Shown here: positions 1 through 5,420 of the stretch, one piece after another
How the letters are laid out: every line of letters starts with the position of its first letter
How positions within the stretch are numbered: the first letter of the stretch is position 1
Assembly (NCBI GenBank): GCA_040751775.1
Contig: JBFMGD010000082.1
Coordinates: 1-5,443, forward strand
Origin: JBFMGD01 sp040751775
Lineage (GTDB): Bacteria > Bacillota > Dethiobacteria > DTU022
DNA: 5,443 nucleotides
Direction: 5' to 3'
Made by a program: the position numbers and the translations under genes
The notes under the pieces: generated by a model
Told to the model about the DNA's origin: nothing
Databases searched by the model: none
Seen by the model: the letters and a program-made list of their open reading frames with translations, nothing else

Positions 1-2
1 GG

Positions 3-158
3 GAGCACCCGGCGAGCCAAGAACGCCTAGGTAAACCGGTAGTGGTAAAACAGCCGGCTGCTTTAGTCGACGAAGAAGACCGACTCCGGCAGCGGTTACT
101 TACAGAGCACCGCTACACCCCGGCGGCAGCGTGCTCTTTTATGCAGGAGCTGCGCGAT
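3..158 (+). pseudogene. 3' part of an unidentified reading frame, cut by the window edge and disrupted by an inverted-repeat element
   Basis: The frame is open from position 3 with no stop. It reads as plausible protein: a GKPVVVKQP stretch, then a charged helix (DEEDRLRQRLLTEHRY), then a C-terminal SFMQELRDF. No start codon is needed because the gene would enter from the left. The frame has no natural stop: it runs through the inverted repeat at 159-246 and continues open to 869 antisense to the BofC-like gene, which is almost certainly accidental. I infer that the coding part ends near 158 and that the rest of the gene was lost or displaced. I do not recognise the family. A transposase C-terminus is possible, given the adjoining inverted repeats, but no catalytic motif is visible. 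It could also be non-coding. Confidence 0.35.
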
Positions 159-246
159 TTTCGGGACACAATAAAAATTATGAGGTTAAGGTGCTTTGTG
201 GCTCCAATGTATAAATCTTATTCAAAATTTTTATTGTGTCCCGAAA
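159..246. mobile_element. 88-bp element with perfect 21-bp terminal inverted repeats (MITE-like or insertion-sequence end)
   Basis: The left arm (159-179) begins TTTCGGGACACAATAAAAAT and is repeated exactly in inverse orientation at 226-246. A 46-nt AT-rich spacer (180-225) lies between them, and the inner ends share a further partial match (TGA after one mismatch). The size and perfect arms fit a miniature inverted-repeat element or the residue of an insertion sequence. No clear target-site duplication is visible in the immediate flanks. It lies between the 3' end of a plus-strand frame and the 3' end of the minus-strand BofC-like gene, so the transcript could also fold into a long-stem hairpin that protects or ends messages. 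It has no U-tract typical of an intrinsic terminator. Confidence 0.6.
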
Positions 247-269
247 TTAGTGCCGGCTACGCGTTGCGT

Positions 270-932
270 TTAGCTGGTGAATCCTTCCAGATAGGCGTTT
301 TTTTGCTCTTCCGAATCAAAGGGTACCCCTTCCGTCAGCTCGTCACGGTGAATATCCCTCACTTCATATTCGGTAACCTCGATCAGTTTACCGTGTGGCG
401 GTTGGCCTTGATAAACGGCAATTTTACCGTTAAAAATGCCCAAATAGGCCAAAGCCTCACAGTCCGGACAAAAATCGGCGAGGTAGGTGAGTATAAAGTA
501 CGATCTGCCGCTTTGTGCTTTCATATCAACCAGGTGCCAACCGACGGGGTTTTTCAACTCGTCCATCAGGTTTTCGATACTCAGGTTGCTGTTGTGCAAG
601 GCGGCGGCAATTTCGACCAGCGCCCGGGGCGGCTCGGGCAATGCAAGCGGTATATTACCCGGTTGATAAACCTGGCCGTGCTCACAATAGCGGTAGAGGT
701 ACTGCACCATGTACGGCTCCAACAGCGGCGGTTCATCGGTTGCTTGTTCGGTCTCTTGCTCGCTGCTCTTATTCCGGAAACGTTCCCAGAAGCTGCCCAT
801 GCCGGTATCATCTGTCCGCGTATAGCTGATCAGCATAGTCAGGGGCCCCAGACCGATTACGAGCAGTAAGATTATAAAACCGGTCCACAATAACCAGCGC
901 AGTTTGATCTTTTTTCGTTCCTGTTGTGCCAT
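270..932 (-). CDS. BofC-like membrane-anchored protein (BofC C-terminal domain)
   Basis: This 220-residue protein has a short basic N-terminus, one hydrophobic segment at about residues 11-37 (signal anchor) and an acidic, Ser/Glu-rich linker at about 55-70. The rest is a soluble domain, predicted to lie outside the membrane. The C-terminus (about 163-218: LGIFNGKIAVY, then EVRDIHRDELTEGVPF, then a final helix) resembles the BofC C-terminal domain. In Bacillus, BofC is a forespore-secreted inhibitor of the SpoIVB protease in the sigma-K checkpoint. Context supports this: bofC lies close to yrbC (a YebC gene) beside ruvAB in B. subtilis, and here it directly follows yebC. A CxxC pair (C155, C158) and C83 are visible; they are unusual and might be redox-active or bind metal, which is inference. 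The ATG at 932 has a GGAGGG site (944-939) six bases upstream. Family assignment rests on pattern and synteny; SpoIVB inhibition is not shown. Confidence 0.75.
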   Translation of the reverse strand: MAQQERKKIKLRWLLWTGFIILLLVIGLGPLTMLISYTRTDDTGMGSFWERFRNKSSEQETEQATDEPPLLEPYMVQYLYRYCEHGQVYQPGNIPLALPEPPRALVEIAAALHNSNLSIENLMDELKNPVGWHLVDMKAQSGRSYFILTYLADFCPDCEALAYLGIFNGKIAVYQGQPPHGKLIEVTEYEVRDIHRDELTEGVPFDSEEQKNAYLEGFTS

Positions 933-1004
933 GATCGTCCCTCCAGGGATTGATGCAATAATATTAATAGCCTATCATGCCCCTGGAAAGGGTAGATTAT
1001 ACAT

Positions 1005-1751
1005 CTAACTGATCAGCTCTTCCGGTATGTCGAAGTTGGCATAGACGTTTTGGACGTCATCCAGGTCTTCAAGCGCTTCCATCAGGTTCAGGATACGGGT
1101 TGCATCATCCTGTTGATCAATATTAACCGTATTCTGAGGCAACATCGTCACCTCGGCACCGGCTACCGGGATGTGATTCTCCTGGAGATATTTTTTTACG
1201 GCTTCGAACTGTTCCGGCCCGGTGATGATACTACAGCTTTCCCCTTCGAAGTTGACATCTTCCGCCCCCGCTTCCAGGGCGATCATTAGTAAGTCATCTT
1301 CTTCTACAGATAAGTCCTCTTTATTGACGAGCAGATATCCCTTGCGGGCGAACATCCAGGCCACGCAGCCTGATTCACCGAGGCTGCCGCCGTGCCGGGA
1401 GAGAACGTGACGGATTTCGGCAACGGTGCGGTTGCGGTTATCGGTAAGCACATCGAGCAGCACGGCTACCCCTCCGGAAGCGTAGCCTTCATAGTTAACT
1501 TGCTCGTAGTTTTCACCATCCATTCCTCCCGTCCCTTTCTGAATGGCCCGCTGGATATTATCGCCGGGCATGTTGTTTTCCTTTGCTTTTTGAACCGCCA
1601 GGCGCAGGCGGAAGTTTGTGTTCAGGTCGCCGCCGCCCTCCTTTGCCGCCATAATAATCTCACGTGCCAGTTTCGTAAATATTTTTCCTTTTTGCTCATC
1701 CACACGCGCTTTACGGTGTTTGACGTTGGCCCACTTGGAATGTCCGGCCAT
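1005..1751 (-). CDS. yebC: YebC/PmpR family protein (TACO1-type translation factor or regulator)
   Basis: The protein is 248 residues, the usual length, and collinear with the family. It opens with the hallmark MAGHSKWANVKHRK. It also has a KENNMPGDNIQRAI segment (about 57-70), GGVAVLLDVLTDNRNRT (about 93-109), LGESGCVAWMF and a C-terminal DVQNVYANFDIPEE. YebC proteins were first described as DNA-binding regulators (PmpR in Pseudomonas). Relatives including mitochondrial TACO1 act on the ribosome, and some members relieve stalling at polyproline stretches. Which role this copy has cannot be read from sequence. The ATG at 1751 follows a near-perfect AAAGGAGGT (1766-1758) at good spacing. It follows csaA by 60 bases and precedes the BofC-like gene by 72 bases with no clear terminator, so read-through across all three is likely. 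Confidence 0.96.
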   Translation of the reverse strand: MAGHSKWANVKHRKARVDEQKGKIFTKLAREIIMAAKEGGGDLNTNFRLRLAVQKAKENNMPGDNIQRAIQKGTGGMDGENYEQVNYEGYASGGVAVLLDVLTDNRNRTVAEIRHVLSRHGGSLGESGCVAWMFARKGYLLVNKEDLSVEEDDLLMIALEAGAEDVNFEGESCSIITGPEQFEAVKKYLQENHIPVAGAEVTMLPQNTVNIDQQDDATRILNLMEALEDLDDVQNVYANFDIPEELIS

Positions 1752-1774
1752 TACTTTACCTCCTTTGCAGCTCT

Positions 1775-1803
1775 ATTTTGAAAACCAATTATTTTTCTCC
1801 CAA
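1775..1803 (-). promoter_or_regulatory. Possible weak sigma-A-type promoter for yebC
   Basis: On the minus strand TTGGGA (1803-1798, four of six consensus bases) is followed by exactly 17 bases and CAAAAT (1780-1775, four of six). It lies between the csaA stop and the yebC Shine-Dalgarno site. The match is modest and the region is AT-rich, so it could be chance. If real, it would give yebC expression independent of the riboswitch-controlled message upstream. Confidence 0.3.
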
Positions 1804-1811
1804 TTAAGGAT

Positions 1812-2153
1812 TTAAAGTATACGCAAACCCAGGGGGGTATCCCGGTCGGGGCCGATCAGTACCACCCGCTGATCCTCCGGGACAACCCCGAGCACGAGTA
1901 CTTCGGATACGAACTTGCCGATCTGTTTCGGCGTCAAGTTGTAAACGGCTAGGACCAGGCGGCCCAGCAGATCGTCCTTGGTGTAAAGGTCGGTAATTTG
2001 AGCGCTCGTTTTTTTATGGCCGAGCGGGCCGAAATCAACAATCATCCGGTAAGCCGGAACCCGGGCCTCCGGAAAATCCTCAACCAGGACAACCTTCCCC
2101 ACCCTGATCTCCACCGCTTCAAAATGTGCGTAGTTAATCGGCTTATTCTCCAC
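1812..2153 (-). CDS. csaA: CsaA, tRNA-binding-domain (OB-fold) secretion chaperone
   Basis: From the GTG at 2153 this encodes 113 residues, close to the roughly 110 of B. subtilis CsaA. Family motifs are in order: FEAVEIRVG (11-19), DFPEARVPAY (26-35), VDFG (39-42), SAQIT (50-54), SEVLVLG (83-89) and a closing PD...PLGLRI. CsaA is a small dimeric cytoplasmic protein with an OB fold of the EMAP II/Arc1p type, described as a chaperone for exported proteins that binds SecA and peptides. The frame is open further up to a TTG at 2198, overlapping the queT stop. That start has no Shine-Dalgarno site and adds an atypical Cys/Gly-rich N-terminus (IRKPCGCGSLGG). The GTG has a G-rich run (GGGGGGG) six bases upstream and matches family length, so it is preferred. 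Tight linkage behind queT suggests translational coupling and indirect control by the preQ1 riboswitch. Confidence 0.92.
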   Translation of the reverse strand: MENKPINYAHFEAVEIRVGKVVLVEDFPEARVPAYRMIVDFGPLGHKKTSAQITDLYTKDDLLGRLVLAVYNLTPKQIGKFVSEVLVLGVVPEDQRVVLIGPDRDTPLGLRIL

Positions 2154-2190
2154 CTGTGACCCCCCCAAAGAACCGCACCCGCAGGGTTTT

Positions 2191-2655
2191 CTAATCAAAC
2201 AAGATGCGGCGTTTCTCCAAAATGAGTAGCAGCGGGTAACCGAGGCCGTAGCAGGCGACGACCTGGCCCGCGCCCACCCAAAGCGCCGTCAGATAGAAGG
2301 GAAAACCTAAAACCAGGTGCAGGATATACCCGACCACCAGGACATTGATCAACACCGGCGGCAGGGGCGCCAGGTATTTAAGCCTGATTTTGGAAGTAAG
2401 ATATGCTGCAACCAGGGTGGCGGCGCTGCCGAAAACAACATCCAGGATCCCGTTTCCGCCGTAGATATTGGCTAATAAGCAGCCGACGAAAAGGCCGGGT
2501 ACTGCCGCTGTTGTGAAAAAAGGGAGAACCGTTAACGCTTCCGAGACTCTGACCTGAATCATGCCGTAACTGATCGGGGCGAAACTGATCGTAAGCAGCG
2601 CATATACCGCTGCGATCATCGCCGCTTTGGTCCAATAGTTCAATCGAATAGACAT
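2191..2655 (-). CDS. queT: QueT, ECF transporter S-component for a queuosine precursor (preQ1)
   Basis: This is a 154-residue, strongly hydrophobic protein with about five or six membrane segments. It carries family signatures YGMIQVRVSEALTVLPFF, AAVPGLFVGCLLANIYGG and DVVFGSAATLVAAYLTSK. QueT proteins are substrate-capture subunits of energy-coupling factor importers and work with a shared EcfA/A'/T module encoded elsewhere. TM1 has overlapping AxxxA motifs (A11-A15, A12-A16) of the kind that dock S-components on EcfT. The specificity is strongly supported by the preQ1-I riboswitch directly upstream. In-frame ATGs occur at 2661 and 2655. The first abuts the GGAGG site with no spacer, while the second has a six- to seven-base spacer, so 2655 is chosen. 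Confidence 0.94.
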   Translation of the reverse strand: MSIRLNYWTKAAMIAAVYALLTISFAPISYGMIQVRVSEALTVLPFFTTAAVPGLFVGCLLANIYGGNGILDVVFGSAATLVAAYLTSKIRLKYLAPLPPVLINVLVVGYILHLVLGFPFYLTALWVGAGQVVACYGLGYPLLLILEKRRILFD

Positions 2656-2661
2656 GGTCAT

Positions 2662-2666
2662 CCTCC
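2662..2666 (-). promoter_or_regulatory. queT Shine-Dalgarno site embedded in the riboswitch
   Basis: GGAGG at 2666-2662 serves both as the ribosome-binding site for the ATG at 2655 and, through its first two G, as the 3' strand of pseudoknot stem P2. This dual use decides the queT start and explains how preQ1 can repress translation. Confidence 0.85.
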
Positions 2667-2702
2667 TTGTTTTTTTTAAAGCAGGGTAGGCTGCGACCTG
2701 CT
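2665..2702 (-). promoter_or_regulatory. preQ1-I riboswitch controlling queT translation
   Basis: Read on the minus strand, stem P1 is AGCAGG (2702-2697) paired with CCTGCT (2685-2680). It encloses an 11-base loop, TCGCAGCCTAC, whose last base, C2686, is the expected preQ1-pairing cytosine. An A-rich tail follows (eight A at 2677-2670), then ACAAGG, whose GG (2666-2665) are the first bases of the GGAGG Shine-Dalgarno site. The GGTCGCAG and ACAAGG blocks match the T. tengcongensis preQ1-I aptamer as I recall it. Ligand binding should fold the H-type pseudoknot, pair loop cytosines with the Shine-Dalgarno guanines and block ribosome entry. This is a translational OFF switch for an importer of the same ligand or its precursor. 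There is no terminator stem, consistent with translational control. Confidence 0.93.
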
Positions 2703-2733
2703 AAAAGAGATACTGATCAGGTATTTAGAATTA

Positions 2734-2877
2734 AAAAGTCAGAACGTAGCGAGAATATGCTTCCAGCAATTTACTAACCTCTTGCAAGAGTATTTTTACC
2801 GCTGCAATATCACCGTATCCAAGATCTTTCAAATAATCAAGTAGAAAAGACCCGTCTGACTCCTGAATCCTGAGTTG
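2734..2877 (-). other. 48-codon open frame directly after, and in frame with, the lysR stop codon
   Basis: After the lysR TAA (2880-2878) the same frame stays open for 48 codons to a TAA at 2733-2731. It reads as helix-rich protein-like sequence (for example DYLKDLGYGDIAAVKILLQE, then KLLEAYSRYVLTF). No ATG or GTG with a ribosome-binding site is visible; the only candidate starts are TTG codons such as 2832, without a Shine-Dalgarno site. By base chance alone a 48-codon gap would occur about one time in ten, so this is suggestive only. It may be a remnant of a lost gene, a rarely translated extension, or noise. The rest of the gap between lysR and queT holds the riboswitch leader; no convincing terminator or promoter was found there. 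Confidence 0.25.
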
Positions 2878-3795
2878 TTACAAATTCTCGAGTATCTGTT
2901 TCATCAGCAGCACAGCCGCCCTGTTCAAAACCCTGCCGCTGTGCCGGACCAGGTAGAGCTGCCGGGCCAAATCAATACCGGCCAGCGTAAAGCCGTCCAC
3001 AAATCCCATCTGCAGGTAATCGGCGGCGGAATGGCGCGAAACGAGCGATATACCCAACCCATAGCGGACACCCTGCTTGATTGCTTCCAGGCTGCCCACA
3101 TGGGTGACGGCCGCAAAGTCCCGCAAGCTCATTCCCTGACCCGCTAAAATCTTTTCAAAAAGGTCGCGGGTGGCTGAACCCTTTTCACGAAGCAGCAAGT
3201 TCCCGGAAAGGCATTCCGTTAAAGTGACGCTCCTTTTGTGAGCCTGTTTGCAATTACGGCCGGCTCCTTGAAAATGGCCCGGCGGTGTGATCAGCACCAG
3301 TTCATCATTGGCATAGACCCGGTATGCCAACCGGTCATCCTGATGCATGGAGCCAACAAACCCCAGATCCACGTCGTAATTGATCACCTGCTCTACTACC
3401 TGCGCGGAATCGAGAATGTTCAGGTTAATCGACACGGCGGGAAACAACCGCTTGAACCGAGCCAGGGTGGGGGGAAGCAGGTAGATACCCGGGACGGAGC
3501 TGGCGCCCAGGTGAACCGGTCCGGCGGCAGCTTTTTCGGACCGGTTCAGCCGGGCCAAGGCTTCCTCCTGCAGGTTGACAATGCGCTGGGCATAATCCAG
3601 GTATTCTTTGCCGTCCTCGGTTAGAGTGAGCTCCCGGGAGCGGGAACGGTCAAATAACTGGGTGCCCAGTTCTTCTTCCAGGCATTTAACACGCATGCTC
3701 ACACTGGGTTGGCTGATATAAAGCTGCTCCGCCGCCCGGGAAAAGCTTTTCAGGGCGGCAACGAGTAAGAATATCTTTAACTGTAGATCATTCAC
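2878..3795 (-). CDS. LysR-type transcriptional regulator
   Basis: The 305-residue length is typical. The N-terminal winged helix-turn-helix covers about residues 1-60, with the LysR core SFSRAAEQLYISQPSVSMRV and then LEEELGTQLFDRS. A linker helix (about 62-88) is followed by a two-lobed effector domain from about 93: GASSVPGIYLLPPTLARF, DLGFVG, ELVLITPPGH, then a helical return and GLGISLVSRHSA. The PGIYLLP/DLGFVG pattern recalls CysL/CysB-like regulators and a group annotated as selenium-metabolism-associated; that subgroup call is inference. The GTG start at 3795 has GGGAAGG about ten bases upstream. An ATG overlapping the second codon is in another frame. The gene diverges from modAB, so regulation of molybdate or tungstate uptake and of itself is the simplest guess. 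It could instead act on queT downstream. A cysteine (C38) sits in the recognition-helix region. Confidence 0.93.
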   Translation of the reverse strand: MNDLQLKIFLLVAALKSFSRAAEQLYISQPSVSMRVKCLEEELGTQLFDRSRSRELTLTEDGKEYLDYAQRIVNLQEEALARLNRSEKAAAGPVHLGASSVPGIYLLPPTLARFKRLFPAVSINLNILDSAQVVEQVINYDVDLGFVGSMHQDDRLAYRVYANDELVLITPPGHFQGAGRNCKQAHKRSVTLTECLSGNLLLREKGSATRDLFEKILAGQGMSLRDFAAVTHVGSLEAIKQGVRYGLGISLVSRHSAADYLQMGFVDGFTLAGIDLARQLYLVRHSGRVLNRAAVLLMKQILENL

Positions 3796-3850
3796 CGGCT
3801 ACACGCCTTCCCATATTTCGCTAAAGCCTGCGCGCGGAGATAAAGACAGG

Positions 3851-3879
3851 TTGACGCGAAAAGCGCAATGGTAAATAAT
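3851..3879 (+). promoter_or_regulatory. Probable sigma-A promoter of the mod operon
   Basis: TTGACG (3851-3856, five of six bases) and AATAAT (3874-3879, five of six) are separated by exactly 17 bases. Transcription would start near 3886 and give a leader of about 80 bases before the modA ATG at 3968. The leader is too short for a molybdenum-cofactor riboswitch and I saw no such fold. Confidence 0.65.
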
Positions 3880-3898
3880 AAGAGTAAAGCGTAGGTTA

Positions 3899-3927
3899 AT
3901 TATAAACTTGAAGCGTATGCTTGTCTA
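3899..3927 (-). promoter_or_regulatory. Probable sigma-A promoter of the lysR gene
   Basis: On the minus strand TAGACA (3927-3922, five of six bases) is followed by 17 bases and a perfect TATAAT (3904-3899). Transcription would start near 3892 and run leftward to the GTG at 3795, giving a leader of about 100 bases. That leader passes over the mod promoter, so the two promoters face each other and overlap in their transcribed regions. Confidence 0.65.
3911..3922. promoter_or_regulatory. Near-palindrome, candidate operator
   Basis: AAGCGTATGCTT is symmetric at ten of twelve positions. It fills most of the -35/-10 spacer of the lysR promoter and lies about 25 bases downstream of the predicted mod start. 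A protein bound here could block both promoters. It does not resemble the E. coli ModE box; binding by the adjacent LysR protein is inference. Confidence 0.35.
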
Positions 3928-3967
3928 TAACCCGCCAAAGACACCGGTTAAAGGGAGACTTAAGGTA

Positions 3968-4738
3968 ATGATTGTAAAATTCTTAAAGATTGCCATAAGC
4001 ATATTATGCCTATTGGTGTTAACGGCCGGCTGCAACAGCCGGGAACAGCAAAAACAACCGCTCACCATCGCCGCCGCCACCGGTTTACGCTTCGCCCTGG
4101 AAGAGGTCGCCACCCTTTACCGTGAGCAACACGGCCAAGAAGTGGTCTATGTCTTCGGCTCAACAGGCGATTTGGCCAGGCAGATCAAATCAGGCGCCCC
4201 GGTGGACCTCTTTCTCTCCGCCGACCGCTTATATATGGATGAGCTGATCGATGCCGGGCTGATCGAACCGGGCAGCACCTGTGTCTTTGCCGTCGGACAG
4301 ATCGTGCTGGCTGTGAACAAGGCTGAACAACCTCCCGTGGCCTCGCTGCAGAATTTGGCTGAATACTCCGGTCCAATCGCCCTGGCCAACCCGGACCACG
4401 CCCCCTACGGCCGGGCAGCCCGGGAAGCGCTGCAAGCGGCCGGCCTGTGGAACGCGCTACAGGAACAAATCATCTACGGTGAAACCGTCGGCCAGGTGCT
4501 GCAGTTCATTCAGACGGGAAACGCGCCGGTGGGGATTATCGCCTTGTCTCTGGCCGATGTACCGGAAATAGAATACCGGTTAATCGACAGCGCGCTGTAC
4601 AGCCCGCTGGAACAGGTATCGGGCATTGTGGCCGGTTCACCCCGTGCCGGCGCGGCACGCGGCTTTGCGCATTTTTTAAACGGTGATAGCGCGCGGCGAA
4701 TCCTGGAGCAGTACGGTTTTACAGTGCCGCTTCAATAA
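3968..4738 (+). CDS. modA: ModA, molybdate/tungstate-binding lipoprotein of an ABC importer
   Basis: From the ATG at 3968 the product is 256 residues. It begins with a basic, hydrophobic signal peptide ending in the lipobox LTAGC, so Cys22 should be lipidated and the protein anchored outside the membrane. The mature part has ModA landmarks: LTIAAATGLRFALEEVA, FGSTGDLARQIKSGAPVDLFLSAD (63-86), ALANPDHAPYGRAAREAL (138-155), YGETVGQVLQFIQTG (170-184) and VGIIALSLAD. Two ligand-loop positions commonly serine in ModA appear as threonine (T38; T66 in GSTG). Upstream in-frame TTG (3908) and ATG (3917) codons would place charged sequence ahead of the signal peptide. AAGGGAG (3951-3957), ten bases before the ATG at 3968, supports the chosen start. 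modB follows 20 bases later. Molybdate versus tungstate preference cannot be decided. Confidence 0.93.
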   Translation: MIVKFLKIAISILCLLVLTAGCNSREQQKQPLTIAAATGLRFALEEVATLYREQHGQEVVYVFGSTGDLARQIKSGAPVDLFLSADRLYMDELIDAGLIEPGSTCVFAVGQIVLAVNKAEQPPVASLQNLAEYSGPIALANPDHAPYGRAAREALQAAGLWNALQEQIIYGETVGQVLQFIQTGNAPVGIIALSLADVPEIEYRLIDSALYSPLEQVSGIVAGSPRAGAARGFAHFLNGDSARRILEQYGFTVPLQ

Positions 4739-4758
4739 AGGGCGGGAGTGATCGTCAC

Positions 4759-5418
4759 ATGGACTGGTTTCCGGTACTCCTATCTTTAAAAGTAGCCGGC
4801 TGGGCCACCCTGGCAGCGCTGCTGAGCGGCGTTCCCCTGGCCTGGCTGCTGGCCCGCAAGAAACCGCACGGGGCAGCCTTAATTTCATCCCTGGTCACCC
4901 TGCCGATGGTCTTACCCCCGACCGTTCTCGGTTACTACCTGCTGGTCTTGATCGGCAGACAGGGTTTCCTGGGCCGTCTCCTGGCCCAATCCTTCGGGAT
5001 AAACCTGGTCTTTACCTGGCAGGGCGCCGTGCTGGCCGCAACCCTTGTATCCCTGCCGCTGCTGGTACACACAGTGCAAGCCGGGCTCGAGGGAGTGGAT
5101 CGGGAAATGGAAGATGTAGCCCGTACCCTGGGCCGTTCCGAACCGGCGGTTTTTTTAACCGTAACCCTGCCCCTGGCCTGGCCCAGTTTGCTGGCCGGCA
5201 TGGTATTGGCTTTCACCCGCGCCATGGGTGAATTCGGCGCGACGCTGATGGTGGCCGGCAATATCCCCGGCAAGACCCAGACCCTCTCGATCGCGATCTA
5301 CGATGCCGTGCAGTCAGGCAATACGGTCCTGGCCAATACCCTGGTTGCGCTGGTCAGCGGCTTGACTTTTCTCGCCTTACTGCTGCTGCACAGGATAACC
5401 CTGAAGAGGTTGATCTAA
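4759..5418 (+). CDS. modB: ModB, molybdate ABC transporter permease
   Basis: This is a 219-residue integral membrane protein with about five or six transmembrane helices, a normal ModB length. The TLPMVLPPTVLGYYLLVLIG segment (47-66) is characteristic. The EAA-type coupling loop that contacts the ATPase lies around 118-142 (EDVARTLGRSEPAVFLTVTL then PLAWP). The block TRAMGEFGATLMVAGNIPG followed by KTQT (153-175) is the signature of the ModB/CysT permease group, and the modA upstream and modC downstream make ModB the right member. The ATG at 4759 is preceded by GGGAG (4744-4748). The modC start lies two bases after the stop, so the three genes form one operon with likely translational coupling. 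Confidence 0.96.
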   Translation: MDWFPVLLSLKVAGWATLAALLSGVPLAWLLARKKPHGAALISSLVTLPMVLPPTVLGYYLLVLIGRQGFLGRLLAQSFGINLVFTWQGAVLAATLVSLPLLVHTVQAGLEGVDREMEDVARTLGRSEPAVFLTVTLPLAWPSLLAGMVLAFTRAMGEFGATLMVAGNIPGKTQTLSIAIYDAVQSGNTVLANTLVALVSGLTFLALLLLHRITLKRLI

Positions 5419-5420
5419 TC

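Noticed and set aside
247..869. Plus-strand frame continuing from the left-edge frame across the BofC-like gene
   Set aside because: It is antisense to a gene with a good ribosome-binding site, a membrane anchor and family-like C-terminus; the plus-strand translation shows no recognisable domain.
978..995. Small hairpin between yebC and the BofC-like gene
   Set aside because: The CCCT/AGGG stem is only four pairs with no T-tract, so it is not a credible terminator.
2659..2661. ATG at 2661 as the queT start
   Set aside because: It directly abuts the GGAGG site with no spacer; the ATG at 2655 has proper spacing.
2861..2874. Tandem heptamer TCCTGAA/TCCTGAG
   Set aside because: Two imperfect copies of a seven-base unit are too little to be called a repeat feature.
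2840..2877. Possible intrinsic terminator after lysR
   Set aside because: Only three- to four-base stems can form (for example AGAC/GTCT with a two-base loop before TTTT), too weak to call.
3908..3967. TTG at 3908 or ATG at 3917 as the modA start
   Set aside because: They lack good ribosome-binding sites and would put about 20 extra residues ahead of a complete lipoprotein signal peptide beginning at 3968.
4935..5273. Minus-strand open frame opposite modB
   Set aside because: It lies entirely within the strongly supported modB gene, is Arg/Ser/Thr-rich as antisense shadows of GC-rich genes are, and has no domain signature.
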